Shown: in pieces, positions 1-8,599 of the stretch
How positions within the stretch are numbered: position 1 is the stretch's first letter
How the letters are laid out: every line of letters starts with the position of its first letter
Translations under genes and position numbers: made by a program
The notes under the pieces: model-generated
The model's input: the letters and a program-made list of their open reading frames with translations, nothing else
What the model was told of the DNA's origin: nothing
Databases searched by the model: none
DNA from: Bacteroidales bacterium
Lineage (GTDB): Bacteria > Bacteroidota > Bacteroidia > Bacteroidales > UBA10428
Direction of reading: 5' to 3'
DNA length: 44,786 nt
Assembly (NCBI GenBank): GCA_016935435.1
Contig: JAFGQZ010000075.1
Coordinates: 1 to 44,786 of the forward strand

Positions 1-75
1 GAGCGCAATGAAATTATAGCTTTTATAAAGGCTGCCACGCGTGGAATTATAAAAGGCATTGGCGATAAAGAATAA
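1..75 (+). CDS. C-terminal end of an unidentified protein (partial)
   Basis: The window opens inside a reading frame that runs 24 codons from base 1 and ends at a TAA (73-75). The visible tail is basic and isoleucine-rich (it ends GIIKGIGDKE). It is too short to assign to a family. The strong hairpin just downstream supports this as a true gene end. Its start lies outside the window. Confidence 0.5.
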   Translation, partial: ERNEIIAFIKAATRGIIKGIGDKE

Positions 76-98
76 TAGCTTAAGAAATAGAAAAAGAG

Positions 99-126
99 GG
101 GAACCGGTTTTTATGGTTCCCTTTTT
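99..126. terminator. Bidirectional intrinsic terminator between convergent genes
   Basis: GGGAACC (99-105) pairs with GGTTCCC (115-121) around a 9-base loop. It is followed by TTTTT on the plus strand, and preceded by an A-run that reads as a T-run on the minus strand. It can therefore stop both the partial plus-strand gene and the minus-strand receptor gene that ends at 125. Confidence 0.8.
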
Positions 127-2095
127 AGTTTTTCGACTTTAAAAGTTCCATTTCCTCACGCAGTGCCCTGAGTTCTTGTTCTTTTTGCTGTACCTCAAAC
201 TCTATATTCTGGTTTTGTATATTTTTCTCCCTGAATTCTTCAAGAAGCTGTACGTTCTGTATGTTCATTTTTATAAACCTTATGGTTGCCGAAATGCTTT
301 CGGAAATATTTTCCAATAAGAAAGTAAATTTATCGGGTAGTGGTTTAAAGGTTGCCAATTCAATTACCCCAACGGGAATATTATTGGTAAACAATGGAAT
401 AAAAACGAGGTTTGATAAGCGTGTTTCTCCGAGCCCCGAATCGAGCTTAAGGTAAGTATCGGAAATATTTTCGACCCGCATAAGTTCCATTCGCTGAAAA
501 CAAGTACCAACAAGGCCTTCGCCAGGTTCTATGGTTTTTTTCGACATAATTTCTTTGCTGGCATTTTTAGCTGCCACCAGTTCCAGCACACTTCCACCAT
601 TTCTGCCTTCGGCTACATACATAACCCCAATTTTGGCACTTGTTAAATGCAATATCTCATCTAATAACAACTTTGAAAGTACATGTACATTGTCTTTACT
701 GTTTTTGTTCAGAATATGGTTTATTCGCGCCAGGCTCTCGTTCAGCCAGAGTTGGTTTTTCAACTCTTCCTGCTGTTTCACTATTTCACGGTTACGTATT
801 TCAAGTTCATGTGTACGTTCAGCCACACGTTTTTCCAGCATTTGCTTTTCTTTCTGTATGGCCAGTCCAAGCTTTTTGTTTTCTTCAAAGGCCATTGCCG
901 AACCCCTGGAGAGCACAAACGATTGTATTAACATGTATGTAACCAGACCAAACGGCGCCACTTCCAGCGAATTTGCCAGGCCCATGCTTATGAGCACATC
1001 GTTTATGGCAGTGGCATATAAAATAAAAAAGCCCATAAATGTTAACATTGCCCCTTCGCGTTTTTTAATTGAGGCCCTGAGCAATACATAAAAGGTGAGG
1101 AACAAGCCGCCAACCAGAATATAAAGCTCAAAAAACATGCGATAGCGGCCATAAACTATTTGAGGGGTAAAGCTTACAAAAAGGGTAATAAGTATGCCAA
1201 TCGTAATAAAAATATTAAGGAATACCCGCGGAAAATCTTTCTTGTACAGAATAAATAAAAAGATAGCAAACAAAGGTATAGTGCCGAAACCCGAAAAATT
1301 ATCGAGCTTAAACAACAACTGCCAGTTAATGTTAGGGAAAATATAGGTTATTACGCGTTGTCCGGTCGATACGTTTCTTAATATCATAACAAGGCACAAC
1401 AGGCCAAAAAACAAATGGGTTACCTGGTTTTTATACAGAAAGTAATTTAGCAGGTGGCTAAGCCCGATAAAAAATATTATGCCAACAATAAACAGGTTTA
1501 AAATCAGATTGTTTTTCGATTTGTTTGCCAGGGTATCGAAGTGCCCAAACTTTATTGGTTTAACAAGCCCTGAGCGGGTATGGTGAAAATTTGATACCTG
1601 AACGACCAACTCATGTTCTGGTTTGTTCTTTTCAAAAAATACAGGGATTTCTTTATATAAAAACGCTGGAATAGAGGTTTTTTTTGTAACCCCTGTTTGC
1701 CCGGTACTATAAATAAGTTTTCCATCGAACCACACATTTGAGGCAGTAAACAAATCGTGCAGCAAAATACCATAAGTGCCTTCAAGGGAACCCGAGAGTA
1801 TTTTAAGCCTGTAGGTTGCAAAACCTTTGACCGGAAACCTGCCGGCTTTTTTGGAGCTCCAGGCAGCCGGTACTATTATATACTTTGAAACAGAATCGAA
1901 ATTAGAGGCAGGGGTTAAAAGTGTATCCCAGTAGAATTCCCACTCGCCATTTAAATACAGGTAATTATTTTGAAAATCCCATTGCGAAATATCGATAGTG
2001 CCCTTTTCTACATTCGGTACCTCAGGGGCAGAACCATGTATTGAAATTATACAAAGAAGAGTTAATAAGCCAGTTAAAAAGAATTTCCTGAGCAT
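125..2095 (-). CDS. 7TMR-DISM receptor with GAF domain and no catalytic output
   Basis: A 656-residue membrane receptor. In order: a signal peptide (about 1-22); an extracellular jelly-roll-like 7TMR-DISM domain (about 30-185, with the typical start of a Trp-rich strand then LNGEWEFYW near residue 47); about seven membrane helices (195-400); a coiled coil (about 400-455); a GAF domain (about 465-610); and a second coiled coil to the end. 7TMR-DISM proteins sense small molecules, often carbohydrates, and usually end in a kinase, GGDEF or cyclase domain. None is visible here: no HisKA/HATPase motifs, no GGDEF, no HTH. It probably signals through a partner, perhaps by coiled-coil pairing. It lies downstream of dnaG on the same strand after a 93-base gap, with no obvious functional link. 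Family is confident; ligand and output are unknown. Confidence 0.85.
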   Translation of the reverse strand: MLRKFFLTGLLTLLCIISIHGSAPEVPNVEKGTIDISQWDFQNNYLYLNGEWEFYWDTLLTPASNFDSVSKYIIVPAAWSSKKAGRFPVKGFATYRLKILSGSLEGTYGILLHDLFTASNVWFDGKLIYSTGQTGVTKKTSIPAFLYKEIPVFFEKNKPEHELVVQVSNFHHTRSGLVKPIKFGHFDTLANKSKNNLILNLFIVGIIFFIGLSHLLNYFLYKNQVTHLFFGLLCLVMILRNVSTGQRVITYIFPNINWQLLFKLDNFSGFGTIPLFAIFLFILYKKDFPRVFLNIFITIGILITLFVSFTPQIVYGRYRMFFELYILVGGLFLTFYVLLRASIKKREGAMLTFMGFFILYATAINDVLISMGLANSLEVAPFGLVTYMLIQSFVLSRGSAMAFEENKKLGLAIQKEKQMLEKRVAERTHELEIRNREIVKQQEELKNQLWLNESLARINHILNKNSKDNVHVLSKLLLDEILHLTSAKIGVMYVAEGRNGGSVLELVAAKNASKEIMSKKTIEPGEGLVGTCFQRMELMRVENISDTYLKLDSGLGETRLSNLVFIPLFTNNIPVGVIELATFKPLPDKFTFLLENISESISATIRFIKMNIQNVQLLEEFREKNIQNQNIEFEVQQKEQELRALREEMELLKSKN

Positions 2096-2188
2096 GGTTG
2101 GTAACTTTGAATCAATAAATATAAAAAACCTTACTTTAATAATGCATTAGATAAGTGTAATATTTCGCAAAAATTCTCCCGGACAATG

Positions 2189-4129
2189 TTAATGCAGAAT
2201 AATCCTGTCGCCCAGTTTTTTCGAAATATTTCGTTTTAAATCGTTCAATATCTGTAATTTATGAATAATCAAATCTATCGATTCCATTTCGTTAAGTTCC
2301 TGAGCATGCTTTATTTCTGAGTGGGTTTCGTTAATGAGCTGCAATACTTTCCGGTTTTTAAAAGATATTATCAGTTCGGGCACAATATCTTTCAGTTTCA
2401 TTTCTTCGGTTTCGAGCTGAACATCTTTCTTGCTCCAAAGTTTGCTCATTTTATCATCGTAGCCTTCAGAAAGCATTTCTGCCGATACTGTGCTCACCTC
2501 AATATCTTCGTGCAATATAAAAAATGAAGTGTCGATTTTCATTTTTTGATCAACAAAACCAGCAACAATGTCGAATATTTTATCATAAACCGGGTGTTCA
2601 AACACCAAATCATCGGCCCTTATTTCGTCAACAATGTATTTCCCGATAAGAGGCGAATCGTCGTATCCGGGAAAAAGTTCGCGGTTTCCGAAATTTATAA
2701 GGGTACGAATGAGTTCGTATTCATGTTTATAATCTTTACCCAGGTTGAGCTGAACATGTGCCGGGGCTTTTTTGGAAAAACCAGATGGTGGAAATTCGGG
2801 CCTGTGCCTTTTTCCGGCTTCACCAGCTTTGGCACTTCTTATTTTAAAAGTTTCTTCGTAAAGTATAGCCTCATCAATTTCCATAAGTTTGCTGCATTCG
2901 CGCAGGTAAACACTACGAACAATACTTTCGGGGATAACGGCAATAGATTTTACAATATCGCTAATAAGGGTTGCACGTTTAACAGGGTCGTTTTGCGCGT
3001 CTTTCAACAAAAGCTTTGTTTTAAAGCGTATAAAATCGCTCTCGTTTTGTTCAATAAACTCAATAAAACGGGTGCTGCTGTTAGCTCGGGCAAACGAATC
3101 GGGGTCTTCGCCATCGGGTAATAGAAGCACTTTAACGTTCATTCCTTCTTCAAGTATCAGGTCGATGCCCCTTAAAGAAGCTTTTATGCCTGCAGGGTCG
3201 CCATCGTAGAGAACAGTAATATTTTTAGTGAACCGTTTAATAAGGCGGATTTGTTCGACCGTTAGCGCCGTGCCCGACGAGGCCACCACATTTGCAATGC
3301 CGGCCTGGTGCATACTTATAACATCGGTGTACCCCTCTACCAAAAAGCATTTATCGAGTTTGTTTATTTCGTTTTTTGCAAAATACAAACCATAGAGCAC
3401 ATTGCTTTTATGGTAAATTTCCGATTCGGGCGAGTTAAGGTATTTTGCTGTTTTATCATCTTTCTTCAGCACACGGCCACCGAAACCAATAACCTGCCCC
3501 GACAGGCTATGTATTGGGAAAATTACCCTGCCGGCAAAACGGTCGAACCTGAAATTGTTTTTATCAATGGTAAGGCCGGTTTTTACAAGGTATTCGAGCT
3601 TATAACCCTTCTCAAGGGCTACCATAGTAAAAGCATCGCGTGTTTCCAAAGAATAGCCCAGCTGGAATTTTTCAATAACCTGATCGCGAAAACCGCGTTC
3701 TTTGAAGTAACCAAGGCCAATGGCCCTACCTTCGTCGCGGTGCCAGAGCCAATCGGTAAACTGCTTCTGTGCAAACGATGTTACCTCAATAAGGCTTTCG
3801 CGCTCGTTTTTTTCCTGGATTTCCTGGGCTGTTGCCTCTTTTTCATGAATTTCAATGTTATACTTTCTGGCAAGGTACCGTAAAGCTTCGGGGTACGATA
3901 ACTTTTCGACTTCCATAAGAAATTTTACAACATTGCCGCCCAGGCCTGAGCTAAAGTCTTTAAAAATACCTTTGCCAGGGCTCACAAAAAAAGAAGGGGT
4001 TTTTTCGCTCGAAAAGGGACTTAGCCCCTTATAATTCGATCCGGATTTTTTCAACTTCACAAAATCGTTAATCACCTCAACAATATCGGCTGTGGCAAAT
4101 ATGCGGTCAACTGTTTCCCTGTCGATCAT
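2189..4129 (-). CDS. dnaG: DNA primase, zinc ligands replaced
   Basis: DnaG (646 residues) makes RNA primers at the replication fork. The N-terminal CHC2 fold (about 1-100) is recognisable from YKGLSPFSSEKTPSF and GLGGNVVKFLM, but all four zinc ligands are changed. The usual CPFH reads SPFS (Ser37, Ser40) and the usual CFGC reads DFSS (Asp58, Ser61), with the normal 21-residue spacing kept. The core and TOPRIM domains are intact: VEGYTD and YDGDPAG are present, followed by the acidic DGEDPDSF segment. The C-terminal third (from about 450) is divergent, as expected for the helicase-binding domain. The start is the ATG at 4129, giving MIDRETVDRIF, standard for the phylum. Zinc-free DnaG N-termini occur in other Bacteroidota from memory (Flavobacteriia), so the gene is probably functional. 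Confidence 0.97.
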   Translation of the reverse strand: MIDRETVDRIFATADIVEVINDFVKLKKSGSNYKGLSPFSSEKTPSFFVSPGKGIFKDFSSGLGGNVVKFLMEVEKLSYPEALRYLARKYNIEIHEKEATAQEIQEKNERESLIEVTSFAQKQFTDWLWHRDEGRAIGLGYFKERGFRDQVIEKFQLGYSLETRDAFTMVALEKGYKLEYLVKTGLTIDKNNFRFDRFAGRVIFPIHSLSGQVIGFGGRVLKKDDKTAKYLNSPESEIYHKSNVLYGLYFAKNEINKLDKCFLVEGYTDVISMHQAGIANVVASSGTALTVEQIRLIKRFTKNITVLYDGDPAGIKASLRGIDLILEEGMNVKVLLLPDGEDPDSFARANSSTRFIEFIEQNESDFIRFKTKLLLKDAQNDPVKRATLISDIVKSIAVIPESIVRSVYLRECSKLMEIDEAILYEETFKIRSAKAGEAGKRHRPEFPPSGFSKKAPAHVQLNLGKDYKHEYELIRTLINFGNRELFPGYDDSPLIGKYIVDEIRADDLVFEHPVYDKIFDIVAGFVDQKMKIDTSFFILHEDIEVSTVSAEMLSEGYDDKMSKLWSKKDVQLETEEMKLKDIVPELIISFKNRKVLQLINETHSEIKHAQELNEMESIDLIIHKLQILNDLKRNISKKLGDRIILH

Positions 4130-4218
4130 AATTAATTGTTCTCAGGCCTAAAATTATAAAAAATGAACAATGGCCAACGAAATAAAAAAATAATCGTAGG
4201 CATGTTTCGGTGTTTTTA

Positions 4219-4226
4219 TATTTTTG
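4219..4226 (+). promoter_or_regulatory. Candidate -7 element for the sirtuin gene
   Basis: TATTTTTG matches the Bacteroidota -7 consensus TAnnTTTG and sits 16 bases before the ATG at 4242. No TTTG is seen at the -33 position. A TTG at 4224 that could open the frame earlier lies inside this element, which favours the ATG at 4242 as the start. Confidence 0.4.
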
Positions 4227-4241
4227 TTAAAAACCAACACA

Positions 4242-4931
4242 ATGAAAAAACTGGTAGTTCTTACAGGTGCAGGAATAAGTGCCGAAAGCGGACTGAAAAC
4301 CTTTCGCGATATGGGCGGCCTATGGGAAAACTACGATGTTATGGAAGTTGCCAGCCCCGAAGGCTGGGCTGCCAACATAGACCTGGTTTTGCGCTTTTAT
4401 AACGAACGCCGGGCACAGCTTGCCCAGGCAAGACCAAACGCCGGACATGCAGGACTTGTGGGGCTCGAAGAGTTTTTCGATGTGCATATTATTACCCAAA
4501 ATGTCGATAACCTGCATGAGCAGGCAGGCAGCAAAAATGTATTGCACCTGCACGGCGAGCTTACCAAAGTTAGGAGCACCGGCGATGAAAACCTGGTTTA
4601 CGATATAGGCTATAAACCTGTAAATGTTGGCGATTTATGCGAAAAGGGCTATCAGTTAAGGCCCCATATTGTTTGGTTTGGCGAAACCGTTCCGGCCATG
4701 GAAGAAGCTGCAAATATTGCCAGCCAGGCCGATATATTTGTTGTTATAGGCTCATCGATGGTGGTTTATCCGGCAGCCGGCCTGGTTAACTATGCCCCAA
4801 AATACTGCCCTGTGTTTGTTGTCGATCCGAATGCAGTAAACTCACCGGCTTACCGAAAGATTGAGTATATTAAAGAAAAAGCCGGTAAAGGTGTAGCTAT
4901 TCTAAAAGAAAAAATAATGCCGCTAGCTTAA
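4242..4931 (+). CDS. cobB: NAD-dependent protein deacylase (sirtuin), zinc-less
   Basis: A 229-residue Sir2-family protein that would remove acyl groups from lysine using NAD. It shows the NAD site GAGISAESGL (9-18), TFRD, QNVDN (86-90) and the catalytic His104 in HLHGEL. Tyr53 and Arg56 in FYNERR match the YxxR pair that marks the SirT5/CobB class, which prefers succinyl and malonyl groups. The four cysteines of the usual zinc ribbon are missing: the stretch from VRSTGDEN to LRPHIVWFGE has a single Cys. I chose the ATG at 4242 over a TTG at 4224, which falls in the candidate promoter. It is divergent from dnaG. The class call rests on the YxxR pair; the substrate is inferred. Confidence 0.92.
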   Translation: MKKLVVLTGAGISAESGLKTFRDMGGLWENYDVMEVASPEGWAANIDLVLRFYNERRAQLAQARPNAGHAGLVGLEEFFDVHIITQNVDNLHEQAGSKNVLHLHGELTKVRSTGDENLVYDIGYKPVNVGDLCEKGYQLRPHIVWFGETVPAMEEAANIASQADIFVVIGSSMVVYPAAGLVNYAPKYCPVFVVDPNAVNSPAYRKIEYIKEKAGKGVAILKEKIMPLA

Positions 4932-4975
4932 ACGAATATTTAACACATTAACTACTAACCTATAAACTTTTAAAG

Positions 4976-5566
4976 GTGAGAAAATTTTTAATTGCGTTTT
5001 TTTTGCTGATAAGTGCAATACTTTCTGCCCAGCGGTTCAGCGGAGGTTTGCTCGGGGGCATTAATGCAACACAAATCGATGGCGACAATTGGGGCGGATA
5101 TTATAAAATGGGTCTCACTTTCGGGGCTTATGTATCAACGCACTTTAAAGAAAACTGGGGAGGGCAGCTTGAAATAAAATATTCGGGCAAGGGATCTTCC
5201 ACGCCTTTTAAATATCCGGAAATAAGAATGATTAGCTTAAGGTATGTCGATTTGCCGGTATTGGTTAATTACCAGGTTTCGGAAAAACTAAAAATACAGG
5301 CCGGGCTGTCGTTTAATTATTTGTTCAGTGCCATGCACTACGATGGTGAATGGTTTGAATTCGAAGAAAAATGCCGGAAATACGAAACCGCCATAGCTTT
5401 AGGCGGAAGCTACAGCATTACAAATAAGCTCGACATAGCAATCAGGTACAACTATTCCATAATGCCCGTGCGTTCCAAATATTCAACATCGAGTTGGGGC
5501 GAAGGCGCCTGGTTCAATAATGTAGTAGGTTTTTCGTTGTATTACTTTATCGGACAAAGGCAATAG
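4976..5566 (+). CDS. Outer-membrane beta-barrel protein (porin-like family)
   Basis: A 196-residue exported protein with a signal peptide (MRKFLIAFFLLISAILSAQ) followed by alternating aromatic/hydrophobic strands. It ends with a strand close to FSLYYFIGQRQ. This matches the small eight-strand barrel families (outer membrane protein beta-barrel domain) common in Bacteroidota. The start is a GTG at 4976, preceded by AAAG. No enzyme motif is visible and the ligand is unknown. It follows the sirtuin gene by 44 bases on the same strand, so read-through is possible, but no shared role is evident. Confidence 0.8.
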   Translation: MRKFLIAFFLLISAILSAQRFSGGLLGGINATQIDGDNWGGYYKMGLTFGAYVSTHFKENWGGQLEIKYSGKGSSTPFKYPEIRMISLRYVDLPVLVNYQVSEKLKIQAGLSFNYLFSAMHYDGEWFEFEEKCRKYETAIALGGSYSITNKLDIAIRYNYSIMPVRSKYSTSSWGEGAWFNNVVGFSLYYFIGQRQ

Positions 5567-5638
5567 CCTGTAACCCCATTTATAAAAAGTGGTATTTATA
5601 CTTAATTATCAAAGCAGCCGTAAATAAGTTAAAACAGT

Positions 5639-6310
5639 ATGCAAAAAACAGTTATTATTGTTGCCGGGGGGAGCGGGTTGCGCATGAACAGCGAAACCCC
5701 TAAACAGTTTATAGAAATAAACGGCTTGCCTGTACTTATGCATACCATAAACCGCTTTTACGAATTCAGCAGCAATATTGAGGTAAGGCTGGTTTTGCCC
5801 CAACACCAATTCGATTTTTGGGAAGCATTGTGCCAAAAACACAATTTTACAAAAACACACGAGCTCTATAGCGGGGGCAAAACCCGGTTCCATTCCGTTA
5901 AAAACGGACTGCAAAGCCTGTCGCCAAATGGGTTAGTGGCCATACACGACGGAGTAAGGCCTTTGGCCTCTATCGGTACTATTCGAAACTGCTTTATGGC
6001 AGCAGAAGAATATGGCGCTGCAATACCAGTTATTGATGTACATGAAACCATTCGTAAAACCGACGGCCTATACAGCCATACGGTTGACCGCAGGAATTTC
6101 AGGCTGGTACAAACCCCCCAGGTTTTCGATGCCAGGCTGCTAATTGATGCTTATCGTCAGGAATACAACGATTCGTTCACCGACGATGCCTCGGTATTTG
6201 AATCGACCGGCAAACCAGTAATGCTGGTCGATGGAAACCGCGAAAACATTAAAATTACAACCCCTGCCGACCTAATCATTGCAAGTGCCCTGCTTTCTCA
6301 AGGCTTATAA
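5639..6310 (+). CDS. ispD: 2-C-methyl-D-erythritol 4-phosphate cytidylyltransferase
   Basis: IspD (223 residues) joins CTP and methylerythritol phosphate in the MEP pathway to isoprenoids. The nucleotide-binding start VAGGSGLRMNSETPKQF, the AIHDGVRP motif, the substrate-site TVDRR and QTPQVF, and the DDASVFE and GNRENIKITTPADL motifs are all present and in order. Length fits the family. The ATG at 5639 puts the glycine-rich loop at residue 8, as expected. It follows the barrel gene by 72 bases and is followed by convergent sequence. No other MEP-pathway gene is in the window. Confidence 0.96.
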   Translation: MQKTVIIVAGGSGLRMNSETPKQFIEINGLPVLMHTINRFYEFSSNIEVRLVLPQHQFDFWEALCQKHNFTKTHELYSGGKTRFHSVKNGLQSLSPNGLVAIHDGVRPLASIGTIRNCFMAAEEYGAAIPVIDVHETIRKTDGLYSHTVDRRNFRLVQTPQVFDARLLIDAYRQEYNDSFTDDASVFESTGKPVMLVDGNRENIKITTPADLIIASALLSQGL

Positions 6311-6375
6311 AAATACCTATAAACCTCCACTTTTTATAAAGAATCCACCCTTAAATTCCAGGTAAAATGCCTGGC

Positions 6376-6812
6376 CTATCGCATATCGTTCTTATGGTTG
6401 TTATAAGCCATTTGCAGGAATGCACAAATATTATTTGCCTTCTTTTTTCCCAGGCCGGTAATTTCATTTAGTTCATTTTCGCCTGCCAACATACCGAAAC
6501 CGATAATAAGGCTCCCTGAATTGCCTTGCGGTCGATATTGTGTTTTGTTTGATAAGGGTTTCCTTCTATTAACAACACACTATGCCTGTCTGCCCTTTTC
6601 AAGGCGGCACATTGCGTAAAAAGCCTTCCCTGTATAATGGAAATAATAAAATCGTCGCGCGATTTTCTTTCCACAACAATTTCATCGTTTAGAATATAGT
6701 CGCCGGTTTTCAATTGCTTTCGAACAACCTCTGCCCCATATTCTTCCAATAAACCGGGAATTCTTGAAGCTGCTTCCCTGTGGTCGGCAACAATTCTTAC
6801 TTTAGGGTTCAT
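6376..6812 (-). pseudogene. ERCC4-family nuclease gene broken by internal deletion and frameshift
   Basis: The first frame (6812 down to 6468, 114 residues) carries a clear ERCC4 nuclease start: RIVADHRE, then TGDYILNDEIVVERKS with the catalytic ERK, and KAIQGALLSVSVCWQ. It then stops after a few unrelated residues (AKMN). In another frame the DNA continues as MLAGENELNEITGLGKKKA and on to a stop at 6376-6378. This is the end of the helix-hairpin-helix domain that follows the nuclease in this family. The segment normally between them is missing. The two frames meet at TGTTGGCAG, which can read as the end of the nuclease part and as the start of the hairpin part, so a deletion by short homology is likely. 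The remnant may still give a short protein, but probably not a working nuclease. Confidence 0.75.
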
Positions 6813-6883
6813 TTTGAGCCATTTGAATTTTTTAAAACATGTTCAATATAAAAATTGCACTACTAAATTATTATTGGCCAGAT

Positions 6884-6922
6884 AATAAAAAAACCCTCGT
6901 CAATTTAATAATTGCGGGGTTT
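6884..6922 (-). terminator. Intrinsic terminator of the 7.6 kb barrel gene
   Basis: On the minus strand, AAACCCCG and CAATT pair with AATTG and CGAGGGTTT around a 4-base loop, with two single-base bulges. The T-run continues directly (seven T). It lies about 60 bases after the stop of the barrel gene ending at 6980. Confidence 0.8.
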
Positions 6923-6979
6923 TGGAAAAATGGCAGGTTATTTTGCAGGCATGTATTCCAGCAAATGGCCGGTATTTCA

Positions 6980-7627
6980 TTAAAATTTAAGCATGGCCCC
7001 AATAGAAATATTTCCGGTGGTGGGAATATTGTTAAGGTCGGCGCCAATGCCAAAATTGCTGGTTCGTTCTATATAAATTTCATCGTTTCTTTCTTCCCTT
7101 TCGCTAACAAACCCGAGGCCAAAATATAAACCATTTATCGATGCGGTGAGTTGCACCCTCTCGTTAATATCGAATGCTATACCGGGGAAAATACCAATAT
7201 TAAGGCTGGTGGTCCATGGGCCTGTAGTGGTTGTATTGTCGTTTTTGGTTTTTTCCCAGGCATAGGAAAAACCCACCTGTCCCTGCCCGAAAAGCGAAAA
7301 CTTGTTAAATTTTAGGGCATAATACCTTACAAAAGGTGTAAACCCAAGTGTTGTGGTTGAATTAACCTCAGAATTCGGGTCGGGGGTTTTTGAACGCTGC
7401 TTTGAAAAATTTATATATGTGCCAGCAAGAAAATCTTCGGAAATAAAATAGCCAGCCATAGGGTTAAAACCAATATTACTGATTTTAGTTTTTTCGAGGG
7501 TTGACCCGGCATTGTCATAACTTCCGCCAGAAGTGGTAATGCCAAGGCTTCCGCCAGCAGCAATCTGGGCTTGGGCACCAACATACATAAAAAGTAGAAT
7601 AACTGTTGTAAAAACAATCTTTTTCAT
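6980..7627 (-). CDS. Outer-membrane beta-barrel protein
   Basis: A 215-residue exported barrel. The signal peptide is MKKIVFTTVILLFMYVGAQAQ. The mature part is rich in Gly, Asn and Thr with amphipathic strands (for example TLGFTPFVRYYALKFNKFSLFGQGQVGFSYAW) and ends in the C-terminal aromatic strand GAMLKF typical of proteins inserted by BamA. It belongs to the broad outer membrane protein beta-barrel group, and no specific function can be assigned. The gene stands alone, with its own terminator downstream and a 239-base divergent spacer upstream, in which I see no consensus promoter. Confidence 0.8.
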   Translation of the reverse strand: MKKIVFTTVILLFMYVGAQAQIAAGGSLGITTSGGSYDNAGSTLEKTKISNIGFNPMAGYFISEDFLAGTYINFSKQRSKTPDPNSEVNSTTTLGFTPFVRYYALKFNKFSLFGQGQVGFSYAWEKTKNDNTTTTGPWTTSLNIGIFPGIAFDINERVQLTASINGLYFGLGFVSEREERNDEIYIERTSNFGIGADLNNIPTTGNISIGAMLKF

Positions 7628-7866
7628 AGTTTTGGTTTTATTTGTGGCCTACTCTAAGGTTTTTCGGCATACACCCCTACTCTTTTTTCCGGGTTTTCGG
7701 AACCCCTGCTTGAATATTATTAACAGCTAAGGTATATTGATTATTATAATTTTTGGAATTTCAGTTTCAAGAAAACCATAAAAATTTCCTGGAAATTAAA
7801 CTAAAGGTATTCCATGAATATCAAACCTGAACTGCCAACACATATTCAATACAACAGAAAAACAGT

Positions 7867-8586
7867 ATGTTTGCAAAAACAGGTTTTAAAATTGATATGG
7901 AAAATTCATCGAATGAGTTGCAGTATAGAATAATTGAAGGCACCCGCGAAGTTTTTTCGGAGCCGGAAAGAACACACTTAGGGCATAATAGCAAAAAAAC
8001 TTCGCCTCCAACCAGCCCACAAGGGTTAAACTTATATGCCGAAATAATTACTGGCAGCAATAAATGGATTGAAAGGGCATGCGAACTGGCAGCAGAATCG
8101 GCTAAAACAGGTGGCGGGCCTTTTGGCGCAATTGTATTGCAAATCGATTCGGAAACCAGCCAAATACTCAGGCTTTGGGAAGCCTGGAACTCGGTAACCT
8201 GTAATAACGACCCCACTGCACATGCCGAAATAAATGCCATAAGGGCGGCATGTGCCTCACTGCGCGTATATAACCTGGGCAAAATACCTAAAAGCCTGGC
8301 AGCACTAAACCAACCCGGAGAATGGTCGCACTGTATTATATTAAGCAGTTGCGAGCCTTGCCCCATGTGCTATTCGGCCATAGCATGGGCACGCATTCCC
8401 GAATTGTATTTTGCGGCTACCCGTTTCGACGCTGCACAACCCGGTGTTGGGTTTTCTGATGAGGCAATTTATGATGATCTGCGCAAACCTTATTCCAAAA
8501 GACTTATAAAAGTTTACAAGTGCAATGCGCCCAATTCGTTAAACGCTTTTCAGGTTTGGAAACAAATAGACAAACAGATGTATTAA
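7867..8586 (+). CDS. Guanine/cytidine deaminase-family enzyme with N-terminal extension
   Basis: A 239-residue zinc-dependent nucleobase deaminase. The catalytic module has HAE (His119, Glu121) in TAHAEINAIRAAC and the zinc cysteines in SSCEPCPMCYSAI. The C-terminal half (AATRFDAAQPGVGFSDEAIYDDL) resembles the guanine deaminase branch (GuaD-like). About 60 residues precede the catalytic domain and match nothing I know; a later ATG at 7900 would remove 11 of them. The substrate is inferred and could be guanine or another base. The downstream hydrolase gene follows after 13 bases, so the two are probably co-transcribed. Confidence 0.85.
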   Translation: MFAKTGFKIDMENSSNELQYRIIEGTREVFSEPERTHLGHNSKKTSPPTSPQGLNLYAEIITGSNKWIERACELAAESAKTGGGPFGAIVLQIDSETSQILRLWEAWNSVTCNNDPTAHAEINAIRAACASLRVYNLGKIPKSLAALNQPGEWSHCIILSSCEPCPMCYSAIAWARIPELYFAATRFDAAQPGVGFSDEAIYDDLRKPYSKRLIKVYKCNAPNSLNAFQVWKQIDKQMY

Positions 8587-8599
8587 CTTAAACAGAAAA

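Noticed and set aside
2546..3883. Long open frames on the plus strand opposite dnaG
   Set aside because: They lie entirely antisense to a well-conserved gene, have no recognisable domains, and their codons mirror those of dnaG. Similar antisense frames opposite the 7TMR gene, the penicillin-binding protein gene and topA were rejected for the same reason.
4224..4241. Upstream TTG start for the sirtuin
   Set aside because: It would sit inside the candidate -7 element and add six residues before the standard N-terminus.
6305..6339. Terminator after ispD
   Set aside because: TTATAAAAA and TTTTTATAA can pair, but the stem is all A/T, has a 17-base loop and includes the ispD stop codon, so it is too weak to claim.
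7821..8366. 181-residue open frame on the minus strand opposite the deaminase gene
   Set aside because: The plus strand carries intact HAE and PCxxC zinc motifs of the deaminase; the minus frame has no recognisable features.
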